Below are positions 51,804-62,516 of a stretch of DNA of 64,000 bases, piece after piece. The first letter of the stretch is position 1, and each line of letters starts with the position of its first letter. A model generated the notes under the pieces. That model was not told where the DNA came from and searched no databases. It was given only the letters and a program-made list of their open reading frames with translations. The position numbers and the translations under genes are program-made. This DNA is from Beaufortia kweichowensis (taxonomy: Eukaryota > Chordata > Actinopteri > Cypriniformes > Gastromyzontidae), in NCBI GenBank assembly GCA_019155185.1, contig CM032795.1, positions 15,727,795 through 15,791,794 on the forward strand. The letters are read 5' to 3'.

Positions 51804-52294
51804 TACAGCACCAGTCAAAAGTTTGCAATTGACCAAAATGTTTCTCATGATCTTAAAAATCTTTTATTCTGAATGTGTATACTTCAATGTTTAAAATGAC
51901 TTTTATAAACAAAAATGTTATTGGATTAATATAATAATTTCTTTAGTTTTTAGATTTATTAAATGTTTTTTAAATTGATTACTTGGACTAAATAATAAAT
52001 AAAAAGCAGCCAATAAGTCCAGCACAGATAGAAATCCTTTTAGTGCTGTTTAAAAAGCTTCTTCGGTTAAGACCTCAAGAAGCTGGATAATAAAATGTCA
52101 AGAGTATGATTTTGCATTTCCAGACAAAGTGTGACTACTTTTGAAGATGCTAAAATATAACATAGTGTACATTTATTTTGGGTGTTTTTAGTCACAACAA
52201 TAATTCTCACAGTTACATTTGTGTTATTTCATTGTTTTGATGAGTTTACTACTAACAGTGAGTAAGTGTTTCCAAACTTTTGACTGGTACTGTA
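51804..52294. mobile_element. ACAGTACCAGTCAAA MITE, copy 2, opposite orientation
   Basis: The ends are acagcaccagtcaaaagttt and ..aaacttttgactggtactgt. The interior (ggttaagacctcaagaagct) is the reverse complement of that in the 27452 copy. It is non-coding. The pair forms an inverted repeat within one intron. Confidence 0.8.
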
Positions 52295-53139
52295 TATACA
52301 CATTTTTTATATGTTATATGTATGTGATGCCTGTTCTCCCCTACAACTAACAATAGCTACATTAAGCATTTCCTCTCCATAACCTCTAAAGCCCAATGGA
52401 TCGGATCCTGTTTCTTGATGTAGCTTGTGCTTTTAGGGCTCATATATGGATCCTCTGAGAATATTATTTACAGATGGGCCTTTCACATAAGGTATGAATA
52501 GCCACACCATCTCCACGGCCCCTTCAGACATGACGGAGAGGGTTTCTAATGGATCGTCTGGCTCCTCGATTTCACAGTCCGCCTATGTGACGCTGTAACA
52601 CACAGATGGTTGACCGAGCTCACAGACACACTTTGGTTGTGCTCTGCATGCATACGCGACACAGAGCTGCATTACTCAACAGCCATAAAATGCCAGTCGC
52701 TTTTAGCATTTGTAAAGGGTACTTCAGGTGCTGAGAGGCTCGTGACATGCATAAGTAATGTTTCAGCTGTGAAATGGATGAGTAAACACATACAGCTATT
52801 TGCTATACAGTATATTTGTATGGACTGCATAAAGAAAGTTCGTTTCACATAGAACCGATTCCTATTCCTAAAGAGGTCAAGGCAGAGCAGAATAGATTTC
52901 ATTGAGCTCAGAGGTCTCTGTATGTCTGTCGTTCATTACACAGTATATCACTAGATATATTTTACAGCCCTTATCTAAAAACACATTATAAGCTGTGGTG
53001 TAAATCAGCAAGTGTTTTCATGACAGCATGTCCTCAATCATCTGATTGGCTGCACTTTAGGATGAGATAAGGATATGATGTGTGTGGTGCTACTATGGTA
53101 AAGTGATGGTTTTAGACAGATTGATAAGATTAGGTTGTT

Positions 53140-53262
53140 TACATTCACATTTATGCATTTGGCAGATGCTTATATCCAAAGCGACAGTACTTTCAGTCAA
53201 GCTATAAATTTCGTCAGTGCTTAAACCCGAAACCTTTGCGCTGCCAATAAAGGCTCAGTTTA
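53140..53262 (-). repeat. tRNA-derived SINE fragment, reverse orientation
   Basis: The tail complement reads catttatgcatttggcagat then tatccaaagcgac; the internal promoter complement is cttaaacccgaaacctttgc. This is the common teleost SINE tail. Confidence 0.7.
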
Positions 53263-53324
53263 GACTTTGGTAGTACAACAAAATCAAAAAGTCTTATGAT
53301 ACTACCATGGTTTCGTAGACCATA

Positions 53325-53574
53325 TGTGACCCTGTCTGTGAAAACCAGGCTAAAGTCTCAAAATCAAATTCTGAGATGACAAGCATCACATTTTGATTTC
53401 ACCTATAAATATCACTATGATTTCAATCTTTGACATGTCATTACTCAGTCAGTATTAAAGATGTCAAGGTTATATTTTTACAGAATATTCTGTACATTAT
53501 GCAGGATGATTTTATTTTGAAAACAGAAAATCACAAAACATGACTTTAGCTAGGATTTCGCAGGCGGGTTCACA
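53325..53574 (+). mobile_element. TGTGACCCTGTCTGTGAAAA MITE, copy 3
   Basis: The left end is tgtgaccctgtctgtgaaaa; the right end is decayed (gcgggttcaca). It is the fullest of the three copies in this window and non-coding. Confidence 0.8.
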
Positions 53575-55559
53575 TATTCTTTGACTTACCATGTAAAAAA
53601 CCATGTATCATTCCAATACTGTAGTATTTACAACATAGTACTCCGAAGTAATTTAAAGAACTATAATGACCGTGATAAAACACTGATACAGTTTTTTTGT
53701 CTATTGGATGGATGAAAAGTGAGATCAGAGCAATCGCTCATTTTGGATTGTTAAAGTTACATCCCCTGGTCTCTGGTCTCCAGGTATCCTGCCCTTCAGT
53801 GTGTCTGTATGGTAGTGTTGTATTTCAGAGACGGGCTGATATCTGATCCATTAACAGCTGGACCTTCAGTGGCAGAAGCAGCAAACAGGACAGCAGGAGC
53901 CAAAACTGCTGTAGGGAGAGCCAAAGTAGAGACAGGAGGAAGTCAAACACATGCCCACGACCGCAGCCCCGAAGACCCTGCGTGAACTGATCTCTTGGCA
54001 AAAGCTCTGAGTGCCTTTCCCCAGAGACCACATTTGTGAATCACTGCCAGAAAACCGTGTTTGTGGTGTTGTGTTGATGTGTGCGCATACGGACCTTTGC
54101 CCTTAAAAACCCTGGATAGCAACAGCCTAAAGTTATTGCACCCTTTTCATGCAATGCCATTGTGCATAACTCTCTCTCCCTCTTTTTTCACACCCTCTGT
54201 TCAAACAAACAGCTCCAGCTGCAAGACCATCATACCTCCCATAGCCCAGCCCGTGTGTTTTCACAGGTTTTTACCTAAAGCTAACTCCTGTTTTTGTTTT
54301 CATACTCTTGTATCGGAAGGGTTGAGTGTTTTGTTTTGGGATTTGTTTGCCCCCTGCTTCATTTTTTGGGGTTTACTACCTTTTCTAGTGATGTAAATCT
54401 AGCCGTGTTGTCTGGGTTTCATTCCAGAGAGGAAGCGCTTGACCGTAGGCTGAGTTATGTATGCAAGAGTGTGAGATTGCAGGCAAGTATGTGCTTTTTC
54501 AGGCCCCACTGTAAGCCACAGAGTGCCAGAAATCTTTCACAAGGGTGTAACTTGGATACACGACTAATTCTTTCCAGATGTTCAAAATTACTATCGCAAA
54601 AATATTTTTCATCTAGCGAGACTAGTGGGGGGGTAAATGTAGTCACTGAGATAGTGTATTTGTATTCATTAGGCAAACAAAATCTGAAAATTTTGGACAG
54701 CAAAAAGTAAAATAAATAGTTTTTATAAATAGATTTTTATGTTTTGTATTTGTTTAGTTTTGTTTTGTTGCAGAGAGGTGTTGCAAAGAGGTGATCAGTC
54801 ATGTTTTCATTTTTCTGTTTTTAGTTTTTATTTTGTTTTAGTTTCAGAGTCAGGGAGGTGTTTCAGAGAGGTGATCTTTTGATTTTTGTCACCATTTTCA
54901 CTCTTCTTTTTGTCTAGACCCACAACAAAAGAACAAAAGGGGTGGTCAGGGCTGGCAGAAGAGAGAGTCTTCTCAAAGCTGTTGTTAAAGAAACGGATGC
55001 AGCAAAAATGAGGAATGTCTAAAATGACAATCGGAAAAGATGAGAGGAGAGAGATTTGGCACTGGATCATTCATGTGGACAAGAAGATTAGCAAAGCCAA
55101 TACAGGCTGCTAGCTTCTCTCTGTCGCCTTTTCTCTTTCATCCCCAGTTTTTCCAACCCTTTTTTAGTTAAGCTTTTCTGCCAACCCTCATCCTTAAACG
55201 CATTTGACCACCCGTTACTTGCAGTTCTCAGTGGAATGCTGCAGGCCGGCCCCGCCTTCTTTTTTCTGCATCATTCTGCCCCATTAGGACACAGCCGTCC
55301 GTTTGGCTCAGGCCTGGCTGAGCTGGAGCTACTCTTGAGTGGGTCACACTTCGGCTCAGTAATCGAGCTAAGGGCTTCTGCTGCTCTCTTGCCCCCTGTG
55401 AGAGGGAAAAGACCTGGACTGCCACCATTCTTCAGCCCTATTCCAAAATCTAGTGAGCTGCCTGGGTCTTTTGTGCTTATAAAGATTTATGCTTACAAAA
55501 CTTTGAAGTGCACTACATAGGAAACCACTCTCCAAATAAGGTAAACCCCCTGGAGATTC

Positions 55560-55875
55560 TATAACAGTAAATTTGTGGTTATTAAGTCAACTTTTTCATA
55601 TAGCATTACTGAAAGCTAAAAGTCCAATAATAAGTACACTAGATTAGTATTTTATTAAATGGATTTAACTTGATAACTGTCATTGAAATATTGAAAATGC
55701 ACTATTCAAAATACACTTTTTTACATTTTGAATATTAGATATTTTTTAGAACATTTTATAATCTTTTTTTAATCATAGGTATTTAATAAATAACATTATA
55801 ATTAACTTTTATGAAATATTCAAGTGAATAGTGAAACAGTGTTCCGCCTGTGGAACGGTGACAGTTAACAGGTTG
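55560..55875 (-). repeat. AACCTGTTAACTGTCAC repeat, copy B
   Basis: The right end reads gttccgcctgtggaacggtg then acagttaacaggtt, the best-preserved terminus of the family. Its imperfect inner palindrome (gttccgcctgtggaac) would form a hairpin. The left limit is uncertain. Confidence 0.6.
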
Positions 55876-58634
55876 GGTAATATAATATTTGTAGTCAACA
55901 TTTCTTCAGTCTTGGGTTTTTTTTTCTTGACACATTATGTGTTAAACAGCATAGCACAAAAAATGTGTTAAAAAATAACACATCCTTTTTTAGAGTGCAG
56001 GTCACAATGCATTCTGGGATTTCCTTTTCCCTAATGCATACATGCAATGCTAACTTTTACACTAATGTCCTATGATCTCCTAAAATCTTGCCTCCGTAGA
56101 CGGCTCACTAGGTTTAAGAACAGAGCTTCCTCCATTTTACTTACACAGAGCATCCCCAGCCAGATGTAGGGAAGACATGTGTGTGCCCTGCTCTTAGTTA
56201 TTTGTTTGTTAAATTGGCTGATTTATTTGTTCAATTTTCCACAAGTACAGCACAGCAAAATGGACGCTAATTCCCGCTTGCGGTCGCATCCCTGCATGGT
56301 GACACACTCGGTCATGAAGACTGATACCAGGAACGTAGCGAGTTGATGGGAAACACTTACAACCCAAGGTTATACAAACATTCTCGGCAGAGGGATTAAT
56401 TGTGTAAGATCTTACTGATGATTGCTGCCGTGAGGTCTGACTGAAATCCTGTTAGCCAGAGCGCAGTGCATCTGAGGCAGAGTCTGCTGGCGTGGTGATG
56501 CATGCCGACAACAAGAAACAAAATCAGAAGTGCAGAAATTAAAATGCGTTTTATCTTTTTGACCTTCTCAGAGAGTGATATTAAGTCAGACGGTAATGTT
56601 TGAAACAAACTGTTGTGAAACTATTTCAGAGATTGTAGTAGAGACAAACAAATCAAAAGAAAATCTACTTTTTGTACTTTTCAGCTAATGCCACGGTCAC
56701 ACTAGATTTTCCATTTATAAGCATTCGAATGCTGCAGGACTGAAATGCGAGCTTTACATTTTGGTGAACTCTGGCCGAATTCGTATTACGTGGTGACGTG
56801 CAACCAATAAGAAGATTGATATGTATCTAGGTGACCTTTTCAGAAAATCCAACATTAAAGAAACACTGATAACAACAATGAAAATATGTAACATGAATCA
56901 TACAGAATATGATTGTGTTTCTTAAATACACATTGATTATTTTGTGTCTTAATCTACACTATTTACTGTAGATTCATAGACTATGATGGAAAATGAGGTT
57001 CACACAAACATAATTGAAATATATTAGATTTGTTTTTGAGGTGTGAAGTGCAGAAAGCAAGAAATGTTGCTCTCTCAGCTTATCTCACAGGTGGTCTGAC
57101 AACCTTTCTCCTCTTTTATCCAGTGTGAATCACGGCCAGACCTGATAACCAGTATTCAAAAGCATTTTAATTGCCAATCGTTTTTCTCATTTGCTTATCT
57201 GCCCTTTTTGCTTATCTCCTTCAGCTCCGTCTTAATTTGCCATTATGGAAGGCTGATATTTATCTCACAAACCACCTCATCACTCTCTACCAGGAAAAAG
57301 GATGAAATTAAAACCCAGCTGATATTTTTTAGTAAGGAACCGTGCTGTACAATTACCAAACCCCTTAATTATGTGCACACTCACATCAACGACAACATGA
57401 GATTATTGAGGGTTTGAAATATGATATCGCACCCATGAATTGGCCTCTGCGTTTCTCGTGTGAAAAACTCTAGGTGAACTTTGAGGTTTGCTGTTTTCTT
57501 TAACGTGTTTCCTTAACAATGTCCTTTGTTACCATTTGCTCTTTGGGCTGTTGCTAAGGAACACCCTCTAAAGAGCCATGCGGTTCACTTAACCACTTTT
57601 CACGGCTTTTGAGTGTGCGCTCAGTGCTTGAAAACTCGCACATAAAGCATTTTCTATAGGGAAAACTCTTGAGCTGAATAAAAATAATAATGAAATCTGT
57701 GATTAGTGCATTAGACATGTGCCAAATGTTCATAATTATCATCAGTATCCTGTCAGTCTCTATGAGGATTGTGGGAGTTCCATTCTTTCTAAAATTAGAA
57801 CACATAAAAACAGAGCAACCGGCTCATTTTCTCAACCCCGTGGCTTACCCATAAAGTCCTCGCAATCCTGCAAGGCACGCTAAGCGAACGCACACACGTA
57901 AACACACAAACACAGCGCTGGGTTCAGGAGTTCACCTGTGTAATAGTTGTCATGGAGGCAAAGCTGGTATTTTCCCCCATGCCGTGAAGATTATCCACGA
58001 TGGAGACCTTACTAAATAATGCTCAGGTCAGAGTTAAAATCCTTCTGGTCTGCCTTCGGGTTGTACCGTATTTCTGTCTGGCTGACCAAAAGTGCTTTTC
58101 TGAAAAATTTCAGTGCTGGCAGGAATTGTTTGGTTTATCATTTAGCAGCACAATTTGGGTATTTTACTGGAAAAACAAACTTCATGCATGGATGGTGAAC
58201 ATGAAACTATTTCACATTCTGTGTGTTTCCTGAATGGTATTGATGTCAGTCAGGTGTTTATTTTATACTGTAAATAAATGAGATCTTGCTCCAGCTTTCC
58301 CACAGTTTGAGGTTTTGTGTTTGTATATTGTTTTAGAGGTACCACCATGGAACTGTGCTGTGATTTTCTTTGTTCTTGCCAACATGTTCAAAATCTGGTT
58401 TAATTTCGAAGAAAAAAATACTGTTTTGTTTTCCTGTAAAAATAAATGAACATTAGTTTTTACCAGGACAAATTTACCTGAGAAAAACTTTCTATTAAAA
58501 CCTATTTTCAGATATTGTATCATGAATACATATTTTTTTGTCTGAACTACAATTTTTACATTTTAAGAACACAAGTCTTTTAAAAAAATAATTTTAGGCA
58601 TTACATTAACTTTTTTGTAAATATGTTTGTAAGT

Positions 58635-58775
58635 ATTGTTTATTGTTATGAAACTTTGTCAAATATTTCATCTCGAGTCTTATACCTTTTCATCAATTTG
58701 TAGTTCGTCATGATTAAAATTCAACTATGAAATATTAAAGTGGGGGGAAATAACATAGGTGTCAGGTAAAAAGCG
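58635..58775 (-). repeat. AACCTGTTAACTGTCAC repeat, copy D (decayed)
   Basis: It shares tgttatgaaactttgtcaaa, tttttcatcaatttgtagtt-like sequence and the Cat-tgattaaaattcaa block with copy A. The terminal hairpin is eroded. Limits are approximate. Confidence 0.5.
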
Positions 58776-60377
58776 GTCTTCTTACTAAAGTTAAGCATCT
58801 TAACTCTTTTTTGCCTGTTTTAATCAAACTCACTTCTTAGCATCTGAACTCTGTATAAAGATACAGTTGGCCTTTTTGTAGCTGCTCCCAGGAGTTCCTC
58901 GCTTTCTCACACTGAGAGTTTTGTCGGACGACCTTTTTTAGACAGTATCTGGGGTGGTTTGATTTAGCCTTCAAGATAATTCAACCAATTAGGTCCACTG
59001 GGATGTCCAATATTGCACTCTTTGGCCTTTTTGTACAGTATGTTAACTTTATTTTTATTATCTTAAGACTTTTCTTTTGTCTTTTCGGCTTTTGACACCT
59101 GCACTTCATATTAGCAATTATTAGCAAAACGAACAAAATGTATATTTTTTTACACAATGTACATTTACAATCAAAAATATTTCACTCTTATTAAGAATTT
59201 GTTTAGTATGATTCATTCTTTTCTTCGGTGAGATTTGCAGTTCCATAAATGAGAGTATTATGTGCATAGCACTCTTCAACAAAGACCATGCTTCTCTTCG
59301 TATTAACATAGAGAATATCATTTTGCTTTGAAAACAGACACATTCAGTGTCTATTATTCATGTCATGGCATGATTTTCCAGTAGGAATTCATGATTGCTT
59401 GAAAAGAAGCATATTTATCTCTGCTTTCACATGGGTGTTAATAGGCTCTTTAGAAATCGCTCATTACTCCCTCATTTTAAATTCTGCTCATTCTGCTTAT
59501 GGGCTGTCAGAAAGTTAATCAAAGCTTTGTTTCTGTGTGGTGTGCTTGAGTAATCCATATGCCATTCAGTTATTAGCAGTGAGACACTTCACCTTATCAA
59601 TTCCACTGACTTTGACACCTAAAAAAAACTTCTGGTGAATTATTCAAACAGTTAATAATAAATTGCTCTACAGTAATGGAGTTTCAAAGCTGGATGGGTG
59701 GAAGCTCTGACTGTCAGCCCGCAGAAATGATACATGCAGATGAAAGGCTAGAAGTCAATGATTAGCAAGACGGGCTGCGGATCAATTTAGCCTCACACAG
59801 ACTTTGAAGCCTTCCACTATGCTAATCAATGAAAACTGCCCACCCGTTAATGCGTTTAAAGATGGATGGAATACAAGCGCCTACGTCTGGCATCATTCCT
59901 CATCAGCCCTCTTGCATTGCTGCCAACAAACACATATCTGCATACACACCGGCTTATTGTACTCTGAGTGCTCATTGTTTCTTCATCCTGTTTCATTTGT
60001 TGCGCTAAAGTGTTTAACTGCTGCCTCGACCCTCCTTTGCTTTATATTTTTTTAGTTCACATAGAGGTACAACTGATATTTTAGTTCTCTCTTTTACATT
60101 TTTAGTAAATAATTTGCACGTTTCATACTTTTGAATTAAAATACACAAACCAGAAGTAATACCAGTAACCTTCTAAAAACTTTATTTTTTTTCTGATAAT
60201 TATTATAATACCTACTTAAGTTTTCCTGTAAGAATAGTATATCTTACTATATACTGTATAAGTATACCTTCTGTTATTTAAAGCTCTCAAATGTTCCCCT
60301 TTTAAACACCCCCATTAGGCTTAACCCCATGTCAGTAACCTTTGACCTCTAACCACCACCCTCTGCCTGTCCCACAG

Positions 60378-60536
60378 GAGCAGAGCCCCAGTAATCAGAC
60401 ATCACTGGCCATGATGCAGGAGCCCCAGGAGGTTGTGGAGGAGACCGTAACCATAGAGGAGGACCCCGGCACACCCACTTCTCATGTTTCTGTGGTTACC
60501 TCTGACGATGGGACCACACGCCGCACAGAAACTAAG
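60378..60536 (+). CDS. arvcf: ARVCF common exon (EEDPGTPTSHVS / DDGTTRRTETK)
   Basis: The acceptor is ctctgcctgtcccacag (AG 60376-60377) and the donor AAG|gtatcc (60537, mediocre). The exon is 159 nt, 53 codons, phase 0 at both ends. The peptide begins EQSPSNQTSLAMMQEPQEVV, continues through EETVTIEEDPGTPTSHVSVV and ends TSDDGTTRRTETK. This segment is strongly conserved between ARVCF and p120 and lies in the regulatory region between coiled coil and armadillo repeats, rich in Ser/Thr and acidic residues. It is shared by both N-terminal forms. It sits at the end of a 33.7-kb intron (25.7 kb from the alternative first exon). Confidence 0.95.
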
Positions 60537-61145
60537 GTATCCCTGTTCACAACTGCCAAAAAACTCTGTTTACCAATGTGTTTGCCAATATAAGAATGGC
60601 ATTTATTAGACTTGTAAATGGACACTAGTGATGCTCTTTAACAAGTGGTTATAAAGACAAGCTCTGTCTTTATGTAATTGAATAGCTGTGTGATATGAAC
60701 TGAGGACTTAAAGTAAAAAAAAGTTATTGAAAGTGTTATGAATTTAATCAGATATACTGTATAATTGCACCAGGGCATGGGGAAATAATTCTTTATTGGC
60801 ATTTGGGGTTGAAAGTAATGAGAAGGGTTTTTCTGGTGTGGCTTACACTAGTCAGAGAGTTCTGGAACAAACTGGCATTGAATTCCACCCAATCAGCTTT
60901 TAGTTATCAGACAGAAAAGGTCACGTGAGAGACTAGTGATTATGTACCGTTAACACAGCTCAGCTGTTTTTCAACATGAGGGAGTACATTTTGGAAAAAA
61001 TATAAATTAGTAAAAACTCATTTTTCTATTCTGAATTGTTGTACATGATCATGTGATGTAAAATGACTTGAAATTATCTATTGTATGTTGTGGTCTTTAA
61101 AAGCACATTTTCTTGATTGCTCTTTTGTTTTGTTCTTCATAAAAG

Positions 61146-61166
61146 GACAATTTGACTAATATGAAG
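61146..61166 (+). CDS. arvcf: 21-nt in-frame microexon of ARVCF (DNLTNMK)
   Basis: The acceptor tract is pyrimidine-rich (gctcttttgttttgttcttcataaaag, AG 61144-61145) and is followed by 21 nt, then a strong donor AAG|gtgagt (61167). It encodes D-N-L-T-N-M-K and is phase 0 on both sides. It can therefore be inserted or skipped between ...RRTETK (60536) and VTKVVKT... (62367). In human ARVCF as I remember it, ETK is followed directly by VTK, so this is probably an alternatively used cassette. Small size, strong donor and a TGC about 27 nt upstream of the exon resemble neural microexons controlled by SRRM4, but that regulation is an inference. Confidence 0.7.
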
Positions 61167-62041
61167 GTGAGTTAAATTCTCTCCCTCACATTGGCGTTTT
61201 CACATGCCGCCTACTGTCACCATTTTATGTGTCCATTGAAGCTCAACAATGTGTAGCATCAGCACTGGTGTGAAATCACTGCATTTGCCCAGCAGTCACC
61301 TTCTTATGCCTCTTACAGCTGTAATACTAGACATCAGTGTGCACATAAAAACAAACAACTCTATGCATGCACAAGCAAAAGCTTTAGATATTAACTAATG
61401 TGAACACACACAATGATGCTTGGTGGTGTGAAGCAAAAGTAAAGTATAATTGTACTGGTGCACTGGGTTTCTCACCAATAAACCACTCGCACATAAACAC
61501 ACTAAGGAATAAATCACAGATGTATGGGTGTATGGGTTTTTCTTTCATCACGTTGGTGTGTTTGTGATAATATCAGGGCTGTGGGGACTCAAACTGTAGT
61601 TATAATGAAAAAATCCAATAAACATATCAACGTGGAAGGGTTGTGTTACACTTTGGCTGAAAGTCCTTGACTTGCATCTTTTGCTTTTTTATTTTTTATT
61701 AAAAGTAATCTGCAAGAATCCATTTGAGACTTAATATTTTTTTGTTGTTAGATTTGGTCTTTTACCAAAGTGCAATTACAACATTTAATGAAATTTTCTT
61801 ATAAAAGCCTAATTTGAATGATTTCTGAAAATAAAAATACAAGAAATATTTGAGCTGATAAAATGGATGGTAACTAAATTAGGTAAATTGAGTAAATATA
61901 TTGAAGTTAATTAATTATGTTGATTTTCTTTGTTAAACTTATGATTCCATAGCGATGCATATTTATGAACTAAGAAAGGAAATACATGTGCCTAGGTTTA
62001 TTTCTAAAGCTGGCATGAAGTTACTTGTCTTGATGTCTTAT

Positions 62042-62180
62042 TTTGCCCGCTAATATATATTAAAATATATAATATTACATTTTTTATTTTATAAAATGAT
62101 CATATATATATATTTTATATATATTTACAGTATATATCTATTATATATTTAGATTATATATCTAAATATTATATATGATT
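62042..62180. repeat. AT-rich simple sequence (tatatatt)n
   Basis: A degenerate tatata/ttatat tract lies in the intron between the microexon and the exon at 62367. Confidence 0.9.
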
Positions 62181-62366
62181 ATATTTATATTCTTTTTAAC
62201 TTTTCTGGACTACTAACTATGCTTTATGGAAAGCATTGCTGATTTTTAAACATTGACAGGCTTTCATTTAACATTTTTCCCTTTGACTCTTATAAGAGTT
62301 GACAGTTTCATTATAACTGTGCTTTTCTGACTCATGCCTCCCAAACTGTCATAACTTTCACCGTAG

Positions 62367-62516
62367 GTGACCAAAGTGGTTAAAACCATCACACGTCAAA
62401 CCTTCCAGCCAGTGATCCTGACTGAATCCAAACCTTCTACACCCATTTCCACACCCATTTCTCCATCGACGCCAACACCATCTAAAACGAAACCAGTAAA
62501 GAGTGTTTCTGCTTAA
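62367..62516 (+). CDS. arvcf: ARVCF exon VTKVVKT..., Ser/Thr/Pro-rich, running into a stop codon
   Basis: Acceptor AG lies at 62365-62366 (ctttcaccgtag). The frame starts VTKVVKTITRQTFQPVILTE, matching the VKTVTTRTV-QPV segment of p120/ARVCF. It then becomes a low-complexity tail (SKPSTPISTPISPSTPTPSK) unlike the GPDGLP continuation of mammalian proteins, and reaches TAA at 62514-62516 after 49 codons. To continue to the armadillo repeats a donor is needed before the stop. The best is CCA|gtaaag at 62496, which would make a 129-nt, phase-0 exon; it is weak (A at -1 and +5). CCA|gtgatc at about 62412 is weaker. The first half is certain coding sequence. The 3' boundary and whether the stop is used are open. 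Confidence 0.85.
   Translation: MTKVVKTITRQTFQPVILTESKPSTPISTPISPSTPTPSKTKPVKSVSA

Larger units (their letters stand above)
49599..60377 (+). other. arvcf: Long intron, part 3
   Basis: Intron leading to the common exon. It contains the MITE and SINE copies listed. A block at about 51060-51330 (from cacagagcgtgttttacagg, through gccgacggcggctcgcagat) is GC-moderate and repeat-free and is a candidate conserved element. Longest open frames (up to about 147 codons on the minus strand at 49903-50346) show no recognisable protein. Confidence 0.5.
60537..62366 (+). other. arvcf: Introns around the microexon
   Basis: 60537-61145 (609 bp) and 61167-62366 (1200 bp) flank the 21-nt microexon. The first ends in a long U-rich tract, suitable for regulated splicing. 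The second is AT-rich, with simple sequence at 62042-62180. Confidence 0.7.

Noticed and set aside
53760..53790. Zero-length recursive splice site ggtctctggtctccag|gtatcc
   Set aside because: The donor half is poor and the polypyrimidine tract is interrupted by purines.
54294..54710. + strand 138-codon frame
   Set aside because: No recognisable domain and no conserved exon boundaries; length is compatible with chance in a locally GC-moderate patch.
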